From: Echinometra lucunter
Taxonomy: Eukaryota; Echinodermata; Echinoidea; Camarodonta; Echinometridae
Assembly: GCA_029962745.1 (NCBI GenBank)
Contig: CM057151.1
Span: 34,118,818 to 34,182,817, forward strand
Direction of reading: 5' to 3'
DNA length: 64,000 bases
In this document: piece by piece, positions 10,265-21,575 of the stretch
How the letters are laid out: each line of letters opens with the position of its first letter
Numbering within the stretch: the first letter of the stretch is position 1
Notes under the pieces: generated by a model
What the model was told of the DNA's origin: nothing
The model's database searches: none
What the model saw: only the letters and a program-made list of their open reading frames with translations
Position numbers and translations under genes: made by a program

Positions 10265-10816
10265 GGGCCCAGAAACTGAGAAATCATGGGGAAAAGCAGG
10301 GGGATCTCGGATGAGAGAGGGGGAATGCAGTCAGTCGCTCGAGTTTCTAGACAAGGAATACCGGTAATCTATTCTAAATATATGTAATTTATTGCCATGT
10401 GTTTCAAATTTTGCACAGTGAAAAAGCAATCAAACAGCTAGTCATACATGGCCAGCTCTCTGGGAGAGCCTGAGGGGTGTTACGTAATCCGCGGCGATGA
10501 CGTGTCGGGGGAAAGGCAATGAAGAGCAGTGGCTAGACTAACCAACCAGAAGTAAACTATGTTTTGTATTTGGAAATGTTGGAGCATTATACAAGATGTT
10601 TCTTCGAGTGAACACGATGAGACCCGAGTCTAAAGACTAAGATTGTGAGAAATGTGAGAACCCAAAGTATGTGACTAGACTGAGTGCGGTCAACTTTGCG
10701 CTGTCCGAACTTTTATTGATAAGTCCGATGGGCTCGCATAACGGACTGGGTATAATGTACAAGTAAACAAGCTTTGCAAATTCACTTTCCCCCTGATTTC
10801 TCAGTTTCTGGGCCCT
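10265..10816. mobile_element. TTAA MITE family A, copy 2, nested in the hAT-like element
   Basis: Flanked by TTAA (10261-10264, 10817-10820). Near-perfect inverted repeats: GGGCCCAGAAACTGAGAAAT at the left and its inverse at the right, one base offset. It interrupts the hAT arm: removing it joins GGCTGAGTCA to the rest of the arm. Non-coding; piggyBac-like by target site. Confidence 0.85.
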
Positions 10817-11174
10817 TTAAGGTCTTTTTGGTAAACATTTAAACGTTTTTTAATAAATTGTTTGGTTCCATTTAACCGTTCAGAATTAGATTGAAAAAAA
10901 GAGAAGTCATACCTGCCCAAATATTTCAAAAATATCACATCTCACACCTATGAAATGATCTTCCAATGTCCAGATTTCTGTAAACATAGTTTAGTTTAGT
11001 TTTATACTAACAACATAAAAAAGAAATTCAAATTTCCTTCTTGATTCAGAAAGACTGAGTTCTGAATGACAAGAACGATCTGGTCATTGGACTCGCTTCA
11101 TTTACACCACCTCCTTGTACATGTGTGGCTGTATTGAAATTATCGTGGGGTTTCAGAAATCAATTTACTTTTCA

Positions 11175-11700
11175 ACTTTGTCAAAGTTTGTTTTCTACTC
11201 CTAATTCTCCTATTAAAAATAATATGGGTGTCAAAATAACAGATATATACTTTATAACTAGTTTTCGGCTATCAATCCTATCAACCAGAAAGAAAATGTC
11301 AACTGAGGCATTTTGGAATGGTCTGAAAGTCGTCACATCTCGATGTAAAAAAATGGCTAGAATTTCAAATTTTGGATATGAAAGGAAAATATCCTTGTTA
11401 TCAGTATACCCATGAATTAAACAAAAATTGAAAGTTACTGGATTCTTCTTTAATGAAAATTTAGATGATGACAAGAGAATTTCCCTGACCAGTTTAAAAT
11501 GTGAAATTCTAGTCATCTTTTGACATCGAGATGTGACCATTTGTAGCCCATTCCCACAATGCCTCAGTGAACATTTCTTTCTGGTTGATAGGATTGATAG
11601 CTGAAACTAGTTATAAAGTATGTATCTGTTATTTTGACAGCCATATTACTTTTTTGATAGGAGAGTTAGGAGAAGAGAAAGAAGTTTGACAAAGTAAGCG
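11175..11700. repeat. Large palindrome inside the hAT-like element
   Basis: Arms 11175-11380 and 11470-11700 are imperfect inverse copies (TTTGTCAAAGTTTG / AAGTTTGACAAAG; ATCAATCCTATCAACCAGAAAG / CTTTCTGGTTGATAGGATTG) around a ~90-base centre. Open frames on either strand here mirror each other and are palindrome by-products. Confidence 0.75.
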
Positions 11701-11749
11701 GAGGGCCAAAAGCAGAAAAATAACAATGAGGTCCTTAAAGGGTAATTAC

Positions 11750-12720
11750 CATTCAAGTTTTGTTATAAATGGACTTATGGTTCTAAACTTACCAGCCCCA
11801 GTAGAAATATGCATGAATATTTTACCATTTGACCTTTGACCTACATACATGACCTCTGACCCTCAAATACCTGAAAGGCATCTACTATCCAAGTTTGGTT
11901 ACAAATGGACTTATGGTTCTAAAGTTACCAACCCCAGGAGAAATATGCACAGAAAATGTTAACATTTGACCTCATTTGACCTTTGACCTACATATGTGAC
12001 CTTTGACTCCCCAATAACACTGGAGTTTGTGTAAGGCATCTATCATCCAAGTTTAGTTACAAACATGTCAATAAGCACAAATATAAGCATGGCCTTCTTG
12101 GTTTGTAGAGCGAAAATCCATGTCTGCACTTTTGTACAGGGTACATGCATGTTAATGCATTATAGTCTATGGGAATATAACACATGCATATGCAAGAAGA
12201 GAAATTTATGAAATATGAGTTTTCAAGTTTGAGACATTATAACTTTAGAACAGAGAATGGTATTGCTTTCTAATTTTCCACAGATGATTATTGAATATCA
12301 AGAAAGTTTTCTGGAAGGTTTCAAGACAATTCTTAATTTTTTTCTTGATTTATGCTAAATCATGCATTTTGCAAATTTTCAGTTTTTGGGAAAAAAGTCA
12401 AAAAACACAATTTTTGACTAAATATCTGGACCGAATTACTTTGACATTACTCACAAATGGCATCAAACTGTAGGAAATTTAATTCTCTTTCAGATGAGAC
12501 CAATTTTGTTGCAATTGGATGTTTCTATCGAATTTTATCTTGAAAAATTCAAATTCCGTCAAAATGGCGGCCATTTTGGACGCCATCTTGGATTTGGAAG
12601 CTTTCGCTACTAATTTTTTGAGGTAGACCTCTTGTATATTGTGTGTTATGCTTTAAGCTTGAAAATGAGCATGGTCTACTTAGTTTGTACAGATGGTGGA
12701 ACGAACTCAAAAAATAAGCT
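11750..12720. other. Core of the hAT-like element with DR1-type motifs
   Basis: Non-coding. Contains repeated TGACCTTTGACCT (about 11832, 11973) with text like GGACTTATGGTTCTAAA twice (11770, 11906), a ~120-130 bp tandem structure. No transposase motif. Confidence 0.5.
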
Positions 12721-12863
12721 AGATATTTGACTTTGGCCCTTCGCTTAAAGTTGAAAAATAAATTGATTTTAGAAACCCCACTGTAATTTCAGTACAGTCC
12801 CACATGTACAAGTTGGTGGTGTGAATGTAGCGATTCCAATGATCAGATCGTTCTTGTCATTAA

Positions 12864-14184
12864 GGGCCTGTATTCAATAAACTAGTTAAGCATACTTAAG
12901 TCAGAAAATCTAAGCACTTTTTCTTATTTTCTGTCTAATACAAAATTCTTAGCCAAAGCGCGTATTCAGTAAGATTTGGCTAAGAATTTTTCTTAGACTT
13001 TGGCTAAGAATTTTTGCCCATCTTAAGACAGATTTTGGCTTATTGGCTATGCCAATTTTCATAAAATTGTGGAGGTGGTATTCAATAAGATGACAAATTT
13101 CTAAGAATTATACCCTGTAATTAAACATACTAGGGGGGATGCTTACAGTGGTCTGCTGGGCTGCTTCACCCCTATACGCGATGGAATAAAAGCACGAATG
13201 CACCGCGCCGCCAGCAGTATTGACCGGTTGACCTACATCTGCATCTAGATCTCCTCCTCCCCCCCCCCCCCCCCCCACCGTACCGTATGTATGTGCGTCA
13301 CCTGCCGGCCGGATACGCCTACGACGCGCAGTAGCATGGCCGCTGTAAAGCAGCACTGAACGGAATGTTTATGAATGAAGTTTTTAACTATTGTTGAGAT
13401 ATCCACCGAACCAACATGTTTTGGAACTGTAACATAGTTTGGATATATTATAATCTGGGAACAGTTTAGAGACAGGTAAGACTTGGTTAATCTTTATTAA
13501 CGTTAGACGTTAAATTCAGACTAACTGTAGTGTTATAACAGTTAGACCAAGTTAGGCTGGACTGGGCGACAACGTTACCGGTCCGGTCGCTGTTGTAAGG
13601 ACCCACACTGACCAGCGCCACCCAACTGGCGCGGCTACGACTAGCTAGCTAACGACCAACGTGGGGTCCACACTATTGCTGGATGGGGCTCTCCAAAATT
13701 GTTGTAAGAAAAATTATATCTGCCTAGCCCTAGGCCCTAGCCTAGACCCTAGACGGTGGCTACTGGTCGAGAAATGAAGCTTTGACTTGTCGGAATCCAT
13801 AGCCTAGGCTAACTTTTGAGTACCAGTCAGTTAATCACAAAGTGGCATCGTTCCTTCATGTTTTTTAGTGATTGTTTTTCTCATACGTTTTGTACATAGT
13901 TTTCGTGCGGTGCGATTTTTCTTTTTTAACACACATAATGCATAGGCAAATTGTGGCTGCAGTTGTGTTGCTCAACTCGATATACTTGGCAAGTCTTAAA
14001 GATGTCACCCAATCTAAAATTTTGTCTTATTTATTAATTATTGTCTTACTTGAGAACAATGCCCCAATGTTTACAGAATATCGTAAGGACAGATTTAGTG
14101 ACAGGACAGATTTAGACTTAGGCAAATGGCTTAAACAAATTACTTAGACTTAAAATGTCTTAGAAGTTTATTGAATACGGGCCC
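12864..14184. mobile_element. Inverted-repeat element nested in the right arm of the hAT-like element
   Basis: Left end GGGCCTGTATTCAATAAACT, right end is the inverse of GGGCCCGTATTCAATAAACT. The intact left arm of the host (11050-11070) provides the empty site: GTCATT and AGAACTCAG are contiguous there but separated here. Ends contain repeated TAAGAATT / TTGGCTAAG blocks; the middle has a C17 tract (13259-13276) and a GC-rich patch. No transposase frame. Confidence 0.75.
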
Positions 14185-14448
14185 AGAACTCAGTCTTTCT
14201 GAGTCAAGAAGGAAATTTTAATTTCTCTTTATATTGTTAGTTTACAACTTAAACTATGTTAACAAAAATCTGGACATCAGAAGATCATTTCATAGGTGTG
14301 AGATGTGATATTTTTTTAATTTGGGCAGGTGCGAGGAAGGAACTTTTTTTTTTCTTTCTTGAGAACGGTTAACCGTTTTACAAAACGGTAAACTATTTGC
14401 CTTCTGGCGGTCATTTAAACGTCGGTTAAACGTTTTGACTCAGCCTTA

Positions 14449-14726
14449 GTCATCACTGATCTTTTCCCGGCATCAGTGCAAGCGCATCATTCAAACACAA
14501 TTGTAATTCTAATTAAATGTGAACTTCTTACACTCTAAAAAAGGATTGGTCAGAATCACCAATATATGGGTCAATGCAAATCAAAGCTATTGGTGAATAT
14601 GTGTCCTAACTTACTGGTTGGAACAACCAATTCAAGTGGATTGGTTATAATAGCATGTTTTACAGTTTAAAAAAAAAATAATAAAAAAAATAAAGATACA
14701 TGAATCTGCATATCACAGGAATTTTT
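14449..14726. other. Short spacer, no gene
   Basis: Starts with the right target duplication of the hAT-like element. AT-rich, contains small repeats of CAATATATGGG/ATTGGT type. Confidence 0.5.
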
Positions 14727-15290
14727 ATGCCTCCGCCCAACGCAGGTGGTTGCCGGAGGCATTTTTTCGGGTCGTCCGTCTGTCCGTCTGTCCGTCTGTC
14801 CCGTTTTCGTTCTCGCGATAACTTAAGAACCGTTTGACAGATCAACTTCAAACTTGGCACATGTATGCATATGGAGGGACAATGATCAGATAAGATTTTG
14901 GAGTCTCAAGGTCAAAGGTCAAGGTCATAGAGGTAATAATACACATAAAAATAGCTCGTTCTCGCGATAACTTGAGAACCATTTGACAGATTGGCTTCAA
15001 ATTTGGCTCATGTATGCACATGGAAGGGACAATGATCTGATTAGATTTTGGGGTCTCAAGGTCAAAGGTCAAAGGTCATAGAGGTCATTATGTACATAGA
15101 AATGGTTCGTTCTCGCGATAACTCAACCATTTGACGGATCAACTTCAGACTGTTCATGTATGCATATGATAGGGAGAATGATCTGATTAGATTTTAGGGT
15201 CTCAAGGTCAAAGGTCATGGAGGTCATTATGTACATAGAAATGGTCCGTTCTCGCGATAACTCAACAACCATTTGACATTGTGCCATCAG
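14727..15290 (+). repeat. ATGCCTCCG tandem-repeat family, copy with four units
   Basis: Hairpin ATGCCTCCG...CGGAGGCAT (14727-14762), GTCC/GTCT tetramers, then units starting TTCTCGCGATAAC at 14810, 14959, 15110 and 15249 (steps ~149, 151, 139). Units carry AAGGTCAAAGGTCA. The expected tail of this family is missing: sequence switches at about 15290 to another family. Confidence 0.75.
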
Positions 15291-15438
15291 GTCACATGGT
15301 AAGGTTAAAGGTCATTTTAGGTCAAACATTAAAGTTTACATGCAAGACTTTCTTGTGACATCAGACTTGGGATGTACTTGGGAAAACTTTTGTGTTATTT
15401 AGTCACGGGTGGCGAGACACAATCTTGCTGTTGGCTTG
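15291..15438 (+). repeat. Tail of the GTCTCGCCCAC family joined to a foreign head
   Basis: CACATGGTAAGGTTAAAGGTCA...TCACGGGTGGCGAGACACAATCTTGCTGTTGGCTTG matches the last 150 bp of 49075-50746 and ends at the same base. Its head, however, belongs to the ATGCCTCCG family. Confidence 0.75.
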
Positions 15439-15780
15439 TTTTGAGCAATGCTCATGAAATTTTGCACACACATTGGTATTGAGATGAAGATGTGCAAAAC
15501 GTGGTTTTGATTGTGTCGGAAACTTTGTTGCTATGGTAACGGCACATTGCTATACATTGGGAGAATCTTGTGAATCGAACTACTTCCTCATTTTTCGAGC
15601 AGTGCTCATGAAATTTAGCACACACTTTAGTCTTCAGAGGAAGATATGCAAGACATATTTTCTGAATGTGTCGGAAACTGCATTGCTATGGTGACGGCAT
15701 ACTATATTGATGAATCAGGGAAAAATATTGCGGTGCTCATAAAATTTGGCACACACATTTGGGCGGGGATATTAATCGCC
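15439..15780 (+). repeat. Three-unit tandem repeat of ~150 bp
   Basis: The phrase GCTCATGAAATTTxGCACACAC recurs at about 15450, 15606 and 15735, each followed by GTGTCGGAAACT and GCTATGGTxACGGCA. Non-coding. Confidence 0.65.
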
Positions 15781-15919
15781 TTCAGTGATATTTCTCTTTT
15801 TTTTATAGTTTGATGGGCTTCTTAAAAGTATTAGTTTTAAAATCCATTTTAATAGGGTGGCACAATTTTACTTGTTTCTATTTCTACTTCCTGCCTTTTT
15901 GATATTGTGTGAATCTTAG

Positions 15920-15980
15920 GATGAATTTCTATTAGCCCTGATCAAGCTTGAGTTTGAGACATTAGTGTACAGACCAATTG
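15920..15980 (+). CDS. Very tentative upstream ASZ1 exon
   Basis: A pyrimidine-rich stretch and AG (15918-15919) precede 61 open bases reading DEFLLALIKLEFETLVYRPI plus one leftover G; GT follows at 15981. That phase is what the exon at 21864 needs: G plus GT gives Gly, then VAVD, as in the ASZ1 region just before the first ankyrin block. Resemblance to the family's N-terminal helix is weak and the donor is poor. It may be chance. Confidence 0.2.
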
Positions 15981-16760
15981 GTGCCTTTATTATTTAGAAT
16001 GGTTTGAGTTTGAAGTTCCTCTCAGGCTTCAGAGTATTTCATAGTCTGAGTGTGTTTTCATTGCTTGTAGCTTGCTTGTAAAAAGCAAGCCGTGAAACAA
16101 TACATGGTATCTTGAAAAGATGAAATGACCTGTTATTTGTTTCATCACTGTGAATTTGTTTCGTCACTGTGAATTTGTTTGAACTGATTGTGAGAGCTAA
16201 TTATGTACTCACTGGAATTAGCATTAGCAAGCTGGTTTGAAAAGTCTGGTTAGTAAAGGGGGGCCTATATTGTCTCTGAAGGAGTGGCTTTCTGCATGGA
16301 TGAGAGGATTAGATGAGATGTGAATCATGAAGAAATAGGATCTGAAAGGTTTTAGGTTCTCAAGATTCTTAGCTAACATTATTACTTGGTTTCATGCACA
16401 TTTTGACAATTATTACATGATCACATCACAACTTCAGTGTATAATTTTTTAGGTCATTTGTCATATATGACAGATCACCTTTTAATTTTGCTGGAATTTT
16501 CTTTATTATTTTTATTTTTCTACTTATTTTTTTTATTCCCCCCCCCCCCCACTTTTTTGTGTAGCCAAAATCTCAAAATCGGCTGAGGCAACTGTCGTCA
16601 AATTTTCACTAGTTATCAGCCATATTATTAGTATTATTTTTATCGTTAATATTTATTGACCTGTTGTTGAGCATATTTCAGGGCCACCATAAATTTGGCA
16701 TGATGAATGTCGACATTAGTCCCAACAATTCCATCTACATAGACACTCACTTATGCGTAG
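15981..16760. other. No gene; AT-rich with a C-run
   Basis: Probable intron. A poly-T/poly-C transition is at 16525-16552. No exon or repeat boundary recognised. Confidence 0.45.
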
Positions 16761-16768
16761 GTCCGTGC

Positions 16769-17847
16769 TAGGCCTGTTTCGAGTACACGATTAACCGTTT
16801 AAACGTCCGAAAATGTTACTACACGAATAATAAAATTTCTATCGACTACTCGGAAACATGGCTTGAAGTTCAGAAAGATCCCCCAAAATGCTTAATCATT
16901 AATGAAATCAAGAACGTTTCTCTCCATTTCAAAGTTTTAAGGTGTGATGACGTCATTTAGACACCTTAAATTCACATGAGAATATCGTTTTTGATCACCC
17001 AACTCTTGTCCCGCGCAGCGAAAACAAGTGTTTCAATAATAATGTTCGGAAGCCGTAAGCCCTAATGTGTGTGTGTGAGAGAGCTAATTAATCGCGCATT
17101 GCACCATCGTTCACCACAACAATATGCACTGCAAGCAAGTGAGCTCAATAACGTAATCGTAGATACGCTATCACAGTCATTGTGACATAGTATTTTTGGA
17201 ACATAGCAATGAACGAAGACAAAATGGTATTACCAAGAAAAAAACATTCATACTTGCAAGTAAACGCTTGTTCGTTAGTTTTATGCCCTTGCTGGCGATT
17301 TGTGATGGGGATTGTAATCATTGGAGTTCGATTTCAAATGACTGCTAAGCGCTTGCATCGTAACGTACACGTAGTTTCAACACATTTGTGCACTGTACTA
17401 TTACGCTCCACTTCCGGGTTAGCGCCATCTCTTGACAGCTGACGAATAACTGAAACATGATTTCACAAATCATCGATGAAATATCAAGCAAATGCCGATA
17501 TATTTGGCTCTATTTGACCAGGATTTTTTATTCGGTCCTCACAAAAAGAGGTAGGAGGCTATGATTTTAATTTTTATGAACTGGACAAGCTATACAATTC
17601 TTTTCAAAGCTGCTGTATTGCCAAGTTTCTTTATGAAATCGGACATTACCGTCAGGGATATTGCACACGCTGTGATATGGGTATGGTGCTGCAGCTGCAG
17701 CTCCCGCATGGCTCTGAACGATGGCAGGCTAAGGACGACTGAAGTGGTCGGCCGACTGGCGAAATGGAAGTACCGAGTAGTCGATTAATCGTCAAAAAAA
17801 AAGTCCGTTTAAACGAATACCAAAAATGGGCTTTCAAAACAGCCCTA
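16769..17847. mobile_element. hAT-like non-autonomous element, 1.1 kb
   Basis: Exact 8-bp duplication GTCCGTGC (16761-16768 and 17848-17855). Ends TAGGCCTGTTTCGAG and inverse of TAGGGCTGTTTTGAAAG, with shared subterminal GTTTAAACG and CGATTAATCG blocks. Open frames inside show no transposase motif. Related in ends to the 10248-14448 element (TAGGGCTG...). Confidence 0.85.
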
Positions 17848-17855
17848 GTCCGTGC

Positions 17856-19470
17856 ATCAGTGCACTCGCAAAATTTAAAATCGCTTATCTATCAAACCAA
17901 AATCTATTTCAAAAGCTTATTGTCAGTCGATTTTCTTCAGGATTTTGACATGGTGTAGCTGAGACAATTCTCTGTCATTAGGCTGCCCTTTAATTTTCAT
18001 ATCGACAATGGCATCATGGTTTAATTTTATGATCCAAGGTGGCGTGTCAATTTTTCACATTTTATGTGTATAATGGGACATAACCTCTTAATTCTTGATT
18101 CTACGTTTCCGTCTACATTGAGCAACAGCTCCCATTTTTCTGGTCGATTTTAACCCAGCTTCAAGTATGTTGTAGCTTAGAAAATTCTCTATCATAAGGC
18201 TCCCTTCATTTTTTAATCAGATGTCGGGAACATATCAGAATTTTAACTGGAAAATATGAGAATCCTGTTTTCCATCTACGTGTTATCTCTACGGGCTCTA
18301 TTCTGGTCTGTTGGTGAAGCACTTGTCTCCCATGCTCAAGGTCCCAGGATCAAGTCCGGATGGGTCAATTTTTTATTTATTTTTTTTTTTTTGCTTTTTT
18401 TTCCCCTTTCATTTTAGCATCTTCAACTACTATTACACTTACAATCACAAACAATGTAATAAACTGCATTACTTTGCCTGTTATGTCTATTGGAATGTAG
18501 TGTGGAGTAGTTTTGTACAATGGTATGGCTAATCTTACATGTATTGAAGCCTGAGGGTGAATTTTGGATTATTCTGCAGCAAAATCAAATCGTCCCATTT
18601 CTATGATGCTAGTCTCCTTCCCAGATGTTTATATTTTTTAGTCTAGGTCAGGGTGATGTCATAAAGGTGCCATTTTGTCAAAATCTTGTCATGACCATAT
18701 TTTCATAACAGAAAGACATTACTCATTCATTCTTGGCATGATTAAAGTCTACATCAAGCTAAAGAATTCCATATACTCAGACACACGTCATTGGATGTAT
18801 TTAATATTTCCCCATTTTATGTGTATTCTCTATAGGACCGAACTCTTTCTAAAATCTTGATTCTCCAATCCAATCTTCTTTGAGCAGTACATTGTTATAT
18901 CTCCTTGATTTTTGTGGAGCTTCGGATATGTAGTAGCTGACAAAAAATCTTAAAGGAGGATGACATTGATTTTTACTTAGACTTTGACAGACCACCTAAT
19001 TCGTCCCCAGTGACAAATTACGAATGTCGTTCTTTTTTGGGGGGGGGGATGGGGGGAGGGGTACTTTTCAACAAAGTATTTTTCCCATGTCAAATCCAAT
19101 TCCAGAATATGTGGCTTTTTTTCCTCTGGTCCTGTATATAATTTCATCCAATCTTTTTATTCTTTTTGAAGGGATTCAGAATTTGAAGATAGGAGAAAGC
19201 TAGTATCATGATTCATGGAACTGTGTTTGAATATTGAATGTCTGATTTTTCATCAAGTTTGAATAAATTAAAAAAAAGTCAATCTGTATTTCAACCATCT
19301 TAGAGTAATTATGTGTTGTGTTTAGTTTCATCATTGTAACCCTTACACAGTGCTGTAAAGTTTACAGGCTACCATGAATGATAGAATAATGGAAGTAAAT
19401 TGATATCAAACATTATTCTACCCTTTGTTTGTTCTTTTGCTCCGATCTGTTTTCTAGTAGGGCCATCAGA
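17856..19470. other. No gene; diverged tandem repeat
   Basis: A phrase like TTGTAGCTxAGAAAATTCTCTxTCATxAGGCTxCCCTT recurs near 17953, 18168 and 18930 with ATTTTCATAT-type text between, a decayed tandem family. A G-run lies at 19036-19045. Confidence 0.45.
18302..18362 (+). repeat. tRNA-like remnant, possibly a tRNA-derived SINE head
   Basis: TGGTCTGTTGGTGAAGCACT resembles an A box region, TCTCCCATGC an anticodon loop with CCC (Gly type) and GGATCAAGTCC a B box (GGTTCAAATCC). Acceptor-stem pairing is not obvious and a T-rich tract follows, so a functional tRNA gene is unlikely. Confidence 0.35.
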
Positions 19471-19639
19471 ATCATTAAAGGGGGTACCCAATGCTGAAAC
19501 AATCTTAGCTCATTTGAAAGAGCATGATTTTGTTAGCAGAAAATCATCTGCCTAAATTTTTTTTAAAAGTCGTGTTGCCAAGGAAACCCCCAAATGTGAT
19601 AAGATTTCAGGATATTTTTGACCCCTCAACTGTGACCCA

Positions 19640-19805
19640 GTTTCAACTGGGTACCCACTTTTACGTCAAAATGACGTCAAAGTGGGTACCTTGTCGCGCA
19701 CTTATAGCAAAATGCGCGCAAGGTATAATACATATTGTACAGTCTAGCGCGCAGCACAACTGCAATGCGCGAAGCTGGGTACCCACTTTTACGTCATACC
19801 TCATC
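19640..19805. repeat. Palindromic repeats with GGTACCCACTTT and TGACGTCA
   Basis: GGTACCCACTTTTACGTCA (19650-19668) is followed at once by its near-inverse ending AAAGTGGGTACC (19690), and a third copy lies at 19778-19796. The hairpin centre holds TGACGTCA, a CRE-type palindrome, present here as part of a repeat. Confidence 0.65.
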
Positions 19806-19965
19806 CTCAATCCTTTGGGGGTCAGCTCTTGACTTTTTATGATAAAATTAGCCAAAATGCATTGATTTCGATTGAAAATCATCATATTTTTAATGTAATG
19901 TTTCTTAGAATTCTATTCTTGATCATGTATCAAAATATTTTTTTACCATTGTGTAATCACTTTAA

Positions 19966-20689
19966 AGGGGCTTTTACACCTTCATGGATCGCAACACGGA
20001 TCGTCCCGGATCGTCATTCCAGGGTTATCATTGTTAAGTCCGGCATCACTGTGTATACACCGGGGGCTTATCCGGCGTCATCCTTGGTGCACCGGCATAT
20101 CCGGGAGAAAAATTAAGCATGCCTAATTTTTCATCCCGGAGTACACGGATGAAAAACTATCCGTATTCATCCTGGTAGGCACTGTGTACCTCCGTGTAGC
20201 CATCGAATGCGTCCGGGGGGTCTATGTGTAGACACCGGTAGATCCGTATTAATATCGGTGTCATCCGGGTTCGAAATTCCTCTTTGTTTTCCTACACCAA
20301 CAAACCAATTTTTTATGCGACAACCATACATGGACGTATGAAATGTGAAAAACAGCGACCCCTCCTTTTCCTTGCTCAATTTTTTTTTTTTTGCTTTTTT
20401 TTTTCAATTTCCGGCTGTTGCAGGAAGACAAGGGCAACTGCAACTACCAGTTTTTACCTTCACGGTTCTAACAAGCAGGAGCACTGGCATACTGGTGGGG
20501 TTTTTTGGTTGCTGCCCCAAACAATTTTTTTTTTTCACGATCAAGTTTTTTTTTTCATTTATTTTTTTGGTATTTCTTCAACATTAATGTCTTGCATCAA
20601 ATTTTCTTTAATATCTATGCGATTAGACCTTGTATGATTTTTCTTCATTTTACTCCCCCTCCCCCTCTCCCCCCCCCCCCCCCCCTCTT

Positions 20690-20725
<36 letters not shown>

Positions 20726-21236
20726 TGTCAGCAGCAGCCGGACCCTTCCTATTTTCTATAGTTTTTGCCATATAGCGAAGCCTCCACCCCGGTTTATTTT
20801 TGGCACATTTTTAGATGGGTAGATTGAATCCAAAGACACGTAGGTCTAATTACTCAAGAAGCATATAGCAAAGTAAATGACCAAATATTCTAATGAACAA
20901 TATTTAAAAATATTAGTGACAACATGGTCATATCATCTGTCAATTCTCCGGGGATATCCCAGTAGAGAACGTACACTTCGGTGAAAGGACCGTGTAACGG
21001 TCCAGTAACATCCGTGCTCCTCCTTGTAATCCGTGTTCGCTCCAGGGACTTCTCCGGCAAGGTCTGCATTGCTGCCTTTTCTATCCGTATAGACACCATA
21101 CTTTTCCATATAAATACCCAGTTGGGATCGTATTCACACCGACACTGCGACGAAAATCGCGACGTTGCATCCCGGAACACCACGGACTCAGATCCGGAAT
21201 GATCCGTGATGCAATCCGTGAAGGTGTAAAAGCCCC
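19966..21236. mobile_element. TTAA MITE family B, 1.27 kb
   Basis: TTAA at 19962-19965 and 21237-21240. Inverted ends AGGGGCTTTTACACCTTCA / inverse, continuing through GGATCG-type blocks; the ends are rich in ATCCGTG/CACGGAT. The middle contains long T and C tracts (20660-20722). The 148-codon frame on the - strand inside it follows the inverted ends and shows no known domain. piggyBac-like by target. Confidence 0.8.
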
Positions 21237-21240
21237 TTAA

Positions 21241-21575
21241 CGTTAGTCGACCACATTTGCACAACATTCTTTCAGAATTTGAAGAGAAATAACCAATTTC
21301 AATTTTAAATGACAGATATTTATGTAAAACTATCATGTTATCAAATTAACAATAGTATTCCAAAGAATAAGTGAAAAATGAATGGTTTTACTTTTAAAGA
21401 TCCTTTACAAAACATAGAAAATAAAGAAAATTAGTGTTGAATAGTTCATTCTCAATCCTAAACCGGAATGTGCTGGGATCCAAAATTTTACAAGTGTTTT
21501 TCTGTGGCTTAAAGCAATCTAAAGTTAAAATTTTGTGTAGATTGGGTGCCAACTTGCAAATGTGGGCTACCACCT
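21241..21575. mobile_element. TTAA MITE family C, copy 1
   Basis: Full-length inverse copy of 52033-52370. Its left TTAA (21237-21240) is the same four bases that bound family B; the right site has decayed to TTGA. Ends read as ACCACATTTGCACAAC and GCAAATGTGGGCTACCACC. Ends 289 bp before the first firm ASZ1 exon. Confidence 0.75.

Larger units (their letters stand above)
10248..14448. mobile_element. hAT-like non-autonomous element, 4.2 kb, with nested insertions
   Basis: An 8-bp duplication GTCATCAC flanks it at 10240-10247 and 14449-14456. Ends are TAGGGCTGAGTCA and the inverse of TAAGGCTGAGTCA, matching the hAT pattern (8-bp duplication, TAGGG-type terminus). The inverted arms are long: the left arm (10821-11190) pairs with the right arm (14185-14448 continuing into 12715-12863), for example CTGCCCAAATA / TTTGGGCAGG and GACAAGAACGATCTG / CAGATCGTTCTTGTC. 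Two younger elements sit in the arms (10265-10816 and 12864-14184), and a palindrome lies at 11175-11700. No transposase-like frame is seen, so movement would need a transposase from elsewhere. Confidence 0.85.

Noticed and set aside
11125..11540. Frames of ~100-120 codons on both strands
   Set aside because: Mirror images created by the 11175-11700 palindrome; no transposase motif.
18302..18362. Functional tRNA-Gly gene
   Set aside because: Only A- and B-box-like parts and a CCC loop; acceptor stem does not pair and B box is altered.
19650..19690. CRE (TGACGTCA) regulatory site for ASZ1
   Set aside because: Occurs as the loop of a palindromic repeat and again in repeats at 53645 and 54890, so it is repeat-borne; no promoter evidence nearby.
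20890..21336. 148-codon minus-strand frame
   Set aside because: Lies across the end of TTAA element B and into C; no domain, and the inverse end gives a mirror frame.
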